A stretch of 64,000 nucleotides of DNA from positions 2,105,967 to 2,169,966 of the forward strand of contig NC_051091.1 in assembly GCF_901709675.1 (NCBI RefSeq), read 5' to 3'. Position 1 is the stretch's first letter, and the number at the start of each line of letters is the position of its first letter. The position numbers and the translations under genes are program-made. Source of the DNA: Syngnathus acus. Its lineage: Eukaryota; Chordata; Actinopteri; Syngnathiformes; Syngnathidae. Below, in pieces: positions 55,958 through 64,000 of the stretch. A model generated the notes under the pieces. It was not told the DNA's origin, did no database searches, and saw only the letters and a program-made list of their open reading frames with translations.

Positions 55958-56707
55958 CAGCCTCCTGAATAACCAACACAAATTGATGGAATGGGTTTCT
56001 TATTTGTAAAAGTAGCACTCTATTATATTTTACTTGATATACACACACAACAGTAATGACAAACATACAGAGTTGAAGTGGTTTGTGCAACATCATGAAT
56101 CCATCTTGGCTTCTTCTGGTGTGTGTGACTAGAGACCAGTCATGCAGACACAAACGAAGAATTTCACGAATACTGTAAGTGACTCACCAACTTTAGTGAG
56201 AGAGGTCGTTCCTTGGGGAGGATCAAGAATATCGGCACGTGGAGGCATTTGGAGCAAGAAAGAGCATTTTGTTTCGCACCTGTAACCGATTTTTGTTATG
56301 TGTTTTGCTTGAAGTCGAGACAACACTGAATGGCGGTGACCTGCTTTATTATTGGTAACTTTGTCATGACTTCAGCAACAAAAACAAATGGAATCAAAAG
56401 TCTGAAGCAAATGCAACACAAAGAGACCACCTAAGTGGACTGAGTTCAAACTAAAAGTCTCGTCTTAAGAACAGAAAGAAAGAAAGGAACCATGAGTAAA
56501 AAAAACAATCAAAAGCAATGTGAGGCAAGAGAGAAACAATCCTTAGCACTGGTCTGATCAGTGTTACACGCTAACCAGACTCAGTTCAGAGATGAAGGAA
56601 AAAATGTCATCCAAGCAAAATGTGAAATGATAAATTGTCCACTTTTAAATAAATAAAGTACAGAGCTAAAATGCAAACGTGATTGTATGAAAGCCCCTGT
56701 CACATGG

Positions 56708-57811
56708 TTAAACGCAGAGAGAGGGTGGCTCTTCACGATTGTCCGTCTTTTTTCGGGCCCTCCTCTGCCTGGCAAGGGCATTGCGCTTCTCGCACTGCAG
56801 CTTCCACAACGCTTTCATGGCCGCGTCGAATTTGGCCTTCAGAGCCACGGGGCAGGAAGGCAACGCGTACAAGTGGTCGCTGGACGTCCTCTTCTGGCTC
56901 TTTCGCCCTTCTCCGGTCGCCGTTCGCTACGGAACAATGTAGCACATGGAGTCACAGCGTTGGCAACTTGTCAACAAATCTTGTTGACCTCTTAGCGCCA
57001 AGCCCAAACACAATTTAACGCTCCCTAACTCGGCAAACTGTTTAATAAGCTGCTCACGTGTGACGCTTTGATCGCTCTGTGACATTGCACATGCAGGCCA
57101 ATACTCACGCAAGCAGGGGAAGGGGCCTCGGGCAAGGGTTCTGCTGCCCTTCTGGAAGTAGCTGTGCTTCTTCTTGCTACCGGCGGCTAAAGTGAACACC
57201 CAGATATTCAAATGTGCTGCGACACACAATGTTTTCCTGAACTTGTAAAAAGTGTGACATAAAATCGCATCTCCAAATCTTGATTCATCAACGATGCACA
57301 TACCTTTTGAAGATGAGCGGGGAAATTGAAGATTTGTGGCAAGACACCATCTCTGAGCCTGACCGTCTGTCCCGACCGATCAAAGTCTTCATCTCGAAAG
57401 TGTTCGCTGCAGAGCAGCGAGCGATCGTTTGCGATGAAGCCGTTCCTTCTGACGGCGAGTTCCCACTGCCTCCTGCGCTCTTTGCTTTTTGGAAACCTTC
57501 GAAATGGGATCAAAAGGTACACAGGCATATTCATTATGATCTACATGCTCCACCTTTCTTTCTTTTAGTGTAATGACAGAAATATAGGGTGTAATATTTG
57601 GGGGGGGGGGGGGGGGGGCTTTAGTTCATAAACTTATTATGTTATACTTCTTTGATTATATAGGCCTGTTCCCGTGTAACAACACTGTATTCCGTATAAT
57701 GATTTCCCAAATTGGAGTTATCATCACTAACTTGTGAAAGGTGATCCCACGGGATCTCGTTTGGAGGTTGCGTTCATTGGAGCAGGCGTGGGCAGCACAA
57801 AAATCAGGCAT
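56708..57811 (-). CDS. THAP-domain zinc-finger protein, THAP6-like
   Basis: Four coding exons: 57732-57811, 57304-57496, 57109-57186 and 56708-56926; 570 nt, 189 residues, phases consistent. The N-terminus is a complete THAP domain: MPDFC, zinc ligands C5, C10, C56 and H59 (C2CH), the invariant 'HKFPK' proline (29), 'RRQW' tryptophan (38), 'FDRS', and the 'GVLPQIF' box that ends THAP folds. A proline/alanine-rich linker follows, then a C-terminal basic helix ('LKAKFDAAMKALWKLQ', 'RQRRARKK') that could dimerise or serve as a nuclear signal. THAP proteins bind specific DNA through this finger. 'FDRS' and 'HLQ' recall THAP6 (human 222 residues), but I cannot settle the orthologue. The gene is divergent from rbbp5 and convergent with cenpp. 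AATAAA on this strand at 56345-56350 is a poly(A) candidate. Confidence 0.87.
57600..57618. repeat. poly-G run
   Basis: About 19 consecutive G in the first intron of the THAP gene. It is a possible quadruplex former and a sequencing-error hotspot. Confidence 0.93.
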
Positions 57812-58656
57812 TCCACGTGAAGTTGTATTTCTGTAAACACAAAGCCAGTATACGGAATCTAAATGTAAATATACTTTCCTCAAACTGTTTTTTTTTTATT
57901 ATTATGTACAACTTCAACAAAAGAGTAATTCTTCTCACCTTTGTAATAACTCAAAGCCTCTTAACAAACAATTAAGCACAACCACATAAAATGACAATTT
58001 CGACAAAGATTAGAATGTCAAAAAACGTTCTATATCTCAGGAAAACTTAATGATATTCGTAAACCTGAGCTCAGCCTTTAGTAGCCAGGCAGAAATAACA
58101 AACTATGGCGCGTTTTTCAAAAAGAAAATCTGCTATTTAACCAACCAGCTGAATCATAGCTACGGATTTGGAATAAACCAACGCGTTTGTAAATCCGTCC
58201 AGAATTGAGCGAGTTACTAGTACTTAAACGAGTAAATCGTCCACCTTAGCCGCTCCAGCAACACAGCACAGCAGAGAGCACCAGCGTCGTCCTCTGTCCT
58301 GTCCTAAAATGGCCGAATGGTGACGAATGATACTGTTGACTCCGCCTTGAGCCAGTTCTCGCAGAATCAAGACAGGCAATAAAAAACGACTACAAATTTA
58401 AGGAGATATTTATTTTACGATATCATATGATAACCAGTTGGAAAATAAACGAGAGAAAGTTTGATATAATTCGTACCATTTGTTGATCGCCTTACTTGGT
58501 GCAGGCATATTCTTGGTCGCATTGTTTGGGGTCTTTCCCGTGGTCTCGGCGGGTCTCCGAGTTGAAACAACGAAAGTGGAAGTACGACCAAGAATTGACG
58601 AAAATACTGCTTAAAGTGTAGTTAGTGGATATCGTCGGACCCTCGTTCGGCCCACA
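57812..58656. promoter_or_regulatory. divergent promoter region of the THAP gene (-) and rbbp5 (+)
   Basis: The two start codons face away from each other over 845 bases. The part from about 58220 to 58350 has more CpG than its surroundings and is a reasonable core promoter. No TATA box is evident. The arrangement is direct; that promoter elements are shared is inference. Confidence 0.5.
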
Positions 58657-58911
58657 ATGAATCTTGAGCTGCTCGGTAACCAAAGACAATTCTTACTTGC
58701 TTGAAATGATCACGCCTTTGCTAAAAATGGTCAAGTGTTTGTTGTGGTTAGCATCGTGAGATAGCCGAGCACATTAAATGACCCAAATAAATGATCACGC
58801 TTGCTATGCTGACTGAAATAACAGACGTACCAGATAAGTATTTTGACGGAAGTGTTTTAAAAAGTCGACGGTTGGTGCATTGTGAGTGACGTTAGCTCAT
58901 ATAAATAGATG

Positions 58912-58976
<65 letters not shown>

Positions 58977-61900
58977 CCCCACTGTAATTACCTTGAGCAT
59001 TCAAGAACAGCTATGACAATTACCTATCCCTCATACAATGACTAAAGTGTCGTTTTGAAAGTTTGAATCATGTTGAGAATCTGTCCATGCTTATTGCTCC
59101 TTTTTTCTCCCCTAGAATCTTTTGGACAGAACTATCCTGAGGTAAAGCACAGGCGACAGTCTTGGGAAAATGTATGCGGGTGTAACCAGGGCTTGGCTCC
59201 CGTTGTGTTTGCATTTGACAGGAGGCAGATGGAACGCTGGACTGCATCAGTATGGCCCTCACCTGCACCTTCAACCGCTGGGGGACACTCCTGGCGGTGG
59301 GCTGCAACGACGGCCGCATTGTCATCTGGGATTTCCTGACGCGCGGCATCGCCAAGATCATCAGTGCTCACATCCATCCCGTCTGCTCTTTATAGTAAGA
59401 CGACACATCGGCGGAACAAACAAATGATTTTAAAAAGCAAAATAAGTCGATTTTCCATGAGATGTCTCCTTTAAGTCATTCGCTGCCATTGGCGGCTATA
59501 GACATCAAAGAACTGTTTCAACTGAACTGCCAGTGAATTAGTTCATGTGCGTGTCTTACTTCCAGCTGGAGTCGAGACGGCCACAAGCTGGTGAGTGCGT
59601 CCACGGACAACATTGTGTCGCAATGGGACGTCCTGACGGGCGACTGCGACCAGCGCTTCCGCTTCCCCTCGCCCATCCTCAAGCTGCAGTGCCACCCAAG
59701 AGACATGCAAGTCTATCACATGACAAGTCCTTGTTCTTCCCGTTGCTTCTCGGAGAGCTGCCTGTTTTGAGTCAAACATCCACATTTGTAGGGACAAAGT
59801 GCTGGTGTGTCCCATGAAGTCGGCGCCAGTGCTGCTCACCCTGTCCGACTCCAAACATGTGGTGCTGCCCGTGGACGACGACTCGGACCTGAACGTGGTG
59901 GCGGCCTTCGACCGGCGGGGCGAGTACATCTACACGGGCAACGCCAAAGGAAAGGTCAGCTGGCCGAGACGGCCCGACGCTCGTGTATTTCGTCGAATCC
60001 CGCTCGCGCTGATGAGGAAACGCTTGCGCCGTGCAGATTTTGGTGTTGAACACGGACACTCAGGACCTGGTGGCGTCGTTCCGAGTGACCACCGGCACCA
60101 GCAACACCACCGCCATCAAATCCATTGAATTTGCACGCAAGGGCAGGTGAGAGGAGGACGCAGCACCTAACAATCAAACAGTCAACTGCTATGATTTGTC
60201 CTTTTTTGAGACTTGAGTTTTACTTCAACCCAGGGATGGGAATCTTCCGCGGATCCGCGGATTTCCGTGTTTTTTTTCTGTCGAGAGTATCATTTTCGCG
60301 AATCGTGTAGATCCGTTCAGAAAATTGTTTTTTTATGGTTGGCTGGCAGCAGTATTGCGACAACAGCCGCCTTATTTTCGGCAGCATTTTGGCGCTACTT
60401 TTTTCATTTGCCTTTCTCATCCCTGTTCAACCTCAGGGTTTTAAAAAAATTCACTGGCCCAAAATATCACGACTAATAATTGTGTAATAGTCTACATTTA
60501 AAGAATAGAAAAATACATATGTATTTTTTAAATCAAATGATTTACTTATACGGATATAAAAAAATGCACACACGCACACAGGTAAGTGGCCATTGGAAAA
60601 TCTTTTTTTCTTATATTTTCCGAAACAAGGCGTTTCCTCGAAGAAAACGTGTCGTTGGCATCAAACAAACGTGAAGCAGCAGCTGGTCATTGTCATTGCA
60701 ATGGAAGAACTCAAGAAGACAGGAGCTTCCAAAAATGCATATTTGGATGACAGCTGTCTGACTTTGCAGTTGCTTCCTCATCAACACGGCGGACCGCATC
60801 ATCCGGGTTTACGATGGCAGGGAGATCCTGACCTGCGGCCGCGACGGCGAACCCGAACCCATGCAGAAGCTCCAAGATCTGGTCAACAGGTGGGCCCGGA
60901 CCCTCCCCGACTTGAGCGTTACTGCGGCGGGGAAGCCTCTTACCGCGTCTTAGCGTCCTTCAGGACTCCGTGGAAGCGCTGCTGCTTCTCCGGGGACGGC
61001 GAGTACATTGTCGCCGGCTCGGCTCGCCAGCACGCCCTCTACATCTGGGAGAAGAGCATCGGCAACCTGGTCAAGATCCTGCACGGCACCCGAGGGGAGC
61101 TGCTGCTAGATGTGGCTGTAAGGACCCGCTGGCCAGCCGTTTGCGCCGCTGCTCGCTCTTGACACTCACGCCACTTTCCTCTTCTCCGCAGTGGCATCCC
61201 GTGCGCCCCATCATTGCCTCCATCTCAAGCGGCGTGGTGTCCATCTGGGCCCAAAACCAAGTGGTTAGTCCGCCGGCCCGCATGTCCTCCCTTTGGCAGA
61301 AAACTTGTGCAATCGCCCGGTCCTTGGTTTGAAAAGAAGAGCTGCACAACATTGGGAAAAACGGCAAACCGCTGCTTCCCACCCGCAGGAGAATTGGAGC
61401 GCTTTTGCGCCAGACTTCAAAGAGCTGGATGAGAACGTTGAGTACGAGGAGCGAGAGTCCGAGTTTGACATTGAGGATGAGGACAAGAGCGAACCCGAGC
61501 AGACAGGTACAGTTGCCGTCATCGCAACACATTTCGCTCTCGCCGCTTCTAACCGGGGACGCGTGTGGCCCACGTGGCAGGCGCCGACGCGGCTGAGGAC
61601 GAGGAGGTGGACGTCACAACGGTGGACCCCATTGTGGCATTTTGCAGCAGGTGAGGAAGATTAATCGCGCCGACGGCATTCGTCAACTTCGCCGCACGTG
61701 ACACACTCGGGTCCAAACGCCTTGGATGGCAAAATGAATGGAATGTCAAGTTGTGTAACCGTCATGGCGCCTTGTGTTTGGTGCAGCGACGAGGAGCTGG
61801 AGGATTACAAGGCTTTGTTGTACCTTCCCATCGCCCCCGAGGTGGAGGACCCAGAGGAGAACCCCTTCGGTCCCCCGCCAGACTCCACGCCCCAGACGGG

Positions 61901-62724
61901 CGCCACCGAGGAGGTGGCGCAGGCGGGCGGCGACAAGAAACAGCGGCCGCCGTCATCCGATGGAGCCCCGGCCAAGAAGAAGGCACGCACTACCAACATC
62001 GAACTGCAGGGGGTGCCAGTTGATGGTAAGAAAGAAAGAAAGAAAATCTACCCGGACCCGTGAACTCCTGCGTAAAATAGATGCCTCCCTTCCCAGGCCC
62101 GATCAGCGCGTCGACCATCGCTAATGACAATGAACGCTCAGCGTTGTCCGATTATTCTGCGAACACGGCTGCTTATTTGTTCTTCTCGATCCGCCTTTTG
62201 CAGAAGTGCACCCCCTGCTGGGCGTGAAGGGCGACGGCAAGTCTAAGAAGAAGGCGGCGGGCCGGCCCAAAGGCTCCAAAGGTAAAGACAAAGACTTCCC
62301 CTTCAGGCCCAAGCCCTACAGGGGCGGCGAGCGGCCGTCCTTCGCCATGGAGGTCCTGGCCGGCTCGGGCCCAGGAGGCGGCAGTGGAGGAGGAGGAGGG
62401 ATGAAGGGCAGGGCAGAGGGGGGCCTGGCCACAGGTAAGCGTGCCATTGCCACTGATGCTGGCTGACAGGGGGCAGTGTGCTGGTCTTGCTGGTCCTTCT
62501 GCTCCACTAAGCTCTGCTGATTGACAGCTCAGCCTGTCTCCTCTGTGCTGCTCCCCCTCCCTACTGCACCCCCAAGTCCAATCAACATCAATTGCCAAAG
62601 CAGCGCTTCTCAAACCGAGCTCAAAATGACAACACAAAACCAAAATCAAAGGAGTCAGATTCAAAATCAGAGTCTTTGGAAAAATGGCTCCCCTGTGAAC
62701 GAGTCTTGGAGCTCCAAAGTTTGA
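58657..62724 (+). CDS. rbbp5: retinoblastoma-binding protein 5, WD-repeat subunit of MLL/SET1 complexes
   Basis: Fourteen coding exons: 58657-58675, 59116-59141, 59222-59394, 59566-59706, 59792-59954, 60037-60146, 60770-60889, 60964-61117, 61192-61263, 61389-61506, 61581-61650, 61787-62025, 62204-62434 and 62528-62724; 1833 nt, 610 residues (human 538). Exon 1 encodes only MNLELL plus one base. Residues about 20-330 form the WD40 propeller ('GRIVIWDF', 'VSQWDV', 'GEYIYTGNAKGK', 'HALYIWEKS'), nearly identical to human. The acidic activation/ASH2L-binding segment ('DENVEYEERESEFD', 'EDEDKSEPEQTG') and the WDR5-binding 'EEVDVTTVDP' region follow, then a basic 'KGDGKSKKKAAGRPKGSKG' tail. RBBP5 joins WDR5, ASH2L and DPY30 to activate H3K4 methylation in the nucleus. 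Intron 4 uses a GC donor. The last exon, Q/N/S-rich, does not match the human end and is uncertain. Confidence 0.95.
58914..58973. repeat. (TA)n microsatellite
   Basis: About 29 uninterrupted TA units in rbbp5 intron 1, able to form a cruciform. Confidence 0.97.
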
Positions 62725-64000
62725 CAAGCCTGCTTGGTGTAAAGCTAGAGTCTGAGACATTGGAGACTTTATTAGAAACACCAGCACAATCTCATGATGG
62801 TGAGCCAACATTAACCTTCCAGGCCATGTTGTTTCATTGCATTCTTGTTGGCGGCGCTAATGCATGTCCCAAACCGCATTCTCCATCCGCTGAATCTGGC
62901 GGGTCCCATTGGGCCCCTATGCAAGCGCTCTGTAACCAAATCAAATCCACACTTTGAAGTGGATTTGCACCATATTTGAATGATGTGCTAATCCAGTTGT
63001 TCATTTGATGCACAGCTAGAGTTTTGGAACGGAAATGTCCAAATGTCCAGGTTTGCATTGGAAGGTGTACCTAATGAAGTGTCCAGTGAATGAAAGTACC
63101 CCCCATCAGCCAAGTGGAAGTGCCTTTTCTACACGCGTCATGTGTCCAGAGTGCGTTTTGACTACTGTCAAATGCCCCAAACAAAAACACAAATTGGTGG
63201 TAACTGATGATTGACCGACCGCCCGCCCGCCCGCCCGCTTGGCCCTCCTGCTCCCTGCACCCGCTTCGGCCCCGCCCTGCCTCACCTCACCTCGCCTCGC
63301 CTGTCTCCTTTGACCTTGTTGGGTGTGCTGTTGCTCACTTCCTGTCCTTTTTTTGTCCTCTTTAGTAGACTAACCCCACCCTAACCATGGCTTTTTCTTG
63401 TACATCAGCAACCGTTGACAGTCTCCTGCTACTTACACATTAAGAGCCTATTGTACAGCTAAGGGTCATTTTTCTTAACCAGAATGTGCTCAGAAAAAAC
63501 ACCACACACACAGTGGAAACTTTTGCCATAATTTGTCCTTTTTTTTTTTGAACAGCAATGACCTCCACTGAAACAAATAACAAATATAGAGATTTTCTGA
63601 CAGATAGTTGAAAACAAGTCATTCCTCTTGAAAAAAATGTTGCCAGTTTTAACCGTTAATGTATATTGGTTCCTTCAGAAAGATTATAAATGGAATTATA
63701 TGCATTTGTAGATCAGAAGTACTTGATAGAATTTCTCACTTCAACATATGATTGTGCTCCTAAATTGGCAGAATTTAAGAAACAGTGGCAATGGCTGTTT
63801 AGTGTCATGATTGTGCAATTCTTATGGTTAATTTGCATCCAGTGAAAAACAAATGTCCTTGGCCCGATCATTTGTAAACGTTCAAGCGTTTTGGCGGAAT
63901 CTTGTGGCATTTTTGACATGGACCTATTTATTCATATTTATATTTTAGGGTGACATAGACCTGAAAGACACAATTAAGATTTCAGACAACAGAGTATACA
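62725..64000. other. rbbp5 3' region, otherwise unassigned
   Basis: Contains (CCGC)n at about 63216-63238, a CCTCACCTCGCC-type stretch to 63303, and a pyrimidine-rich acceptor-like TTTTTGTCCTCTTTAG ending at 63365, a possible alternative last-exon start for rbbp5. I saw no AATAAA on the plus strand here, so the transcript end may lie beyond the window. Confidence 0.4.

Overview
The window is vertebrate nuclear DNA, almost certainly from a teleost fish. Its genes are intron-split with GT-AG (twice GC-AG) junctions, the encoded proteins are clear vertebrate orthologues, introns are compact, and the intergenic DNA is full of fish-type dinucleotide and tetranucleotide microsatellites, hAT-like MITEs, a tRNA-derived SINE and L2-type LINE tails. 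I cannot name the species. I rebuilt eight multi-exon genes by hand; in each the exon phases close without a frameshift.

Layout. 1-12080: no gene I can defend, only microsatellites, LINE and hAT remnants, a GC-rich left edge and one doubtful exon. 12081-14990 (-): gpr37l1, an orphan GPCR. 16103-22315 (-): nol8, a nucleolar RRM protein with a fourfold internal tandem repeat. 22316-23554: shared divergent promoter of nol8 and cenpp. 23555-55957 (+): cenpp, a CCAN kinetochore subunit, whose fifth coding intron (26679-55460, 28.8 kb) holds three small leucine-rich-repeat matrix genes on the opposite strand: ogn (28149-31221), aspn (37970-42140) and ecm2 (47552-52176). 56708-57811 (-): a small THAP zinc-finger gene. 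58657-62724 (+): rbbp5, a WD-repeat subunit of the MLL/SET1 H3K4 methyltransferases. 62725-64000: 3' UTR or intron of rbbp5 and unassigned DNA.

The order nol8 - cenpp{ogn, aspn, ecm2} is the human 9q22 arrangement with OMD not visible. gpr37l1 and rbbp5, which flank the block, are human 1q32 genes. The matrix genes share ancestry and probably mesenchymal expression control; cenpp, nol8, rbbp5 and the THAP gene look like housekeeping nuclear genes with divergent promoters.

I found no undescribed system such as a defence island or mobile operon. The strongest unusual features are the 4 x ~126-residue expansion inside one nol8 exon, the missing OMD, the uncertain rbbp5 C-terminus, and degenerate CCCTAA/CTTGAAA-type arrays at three places.
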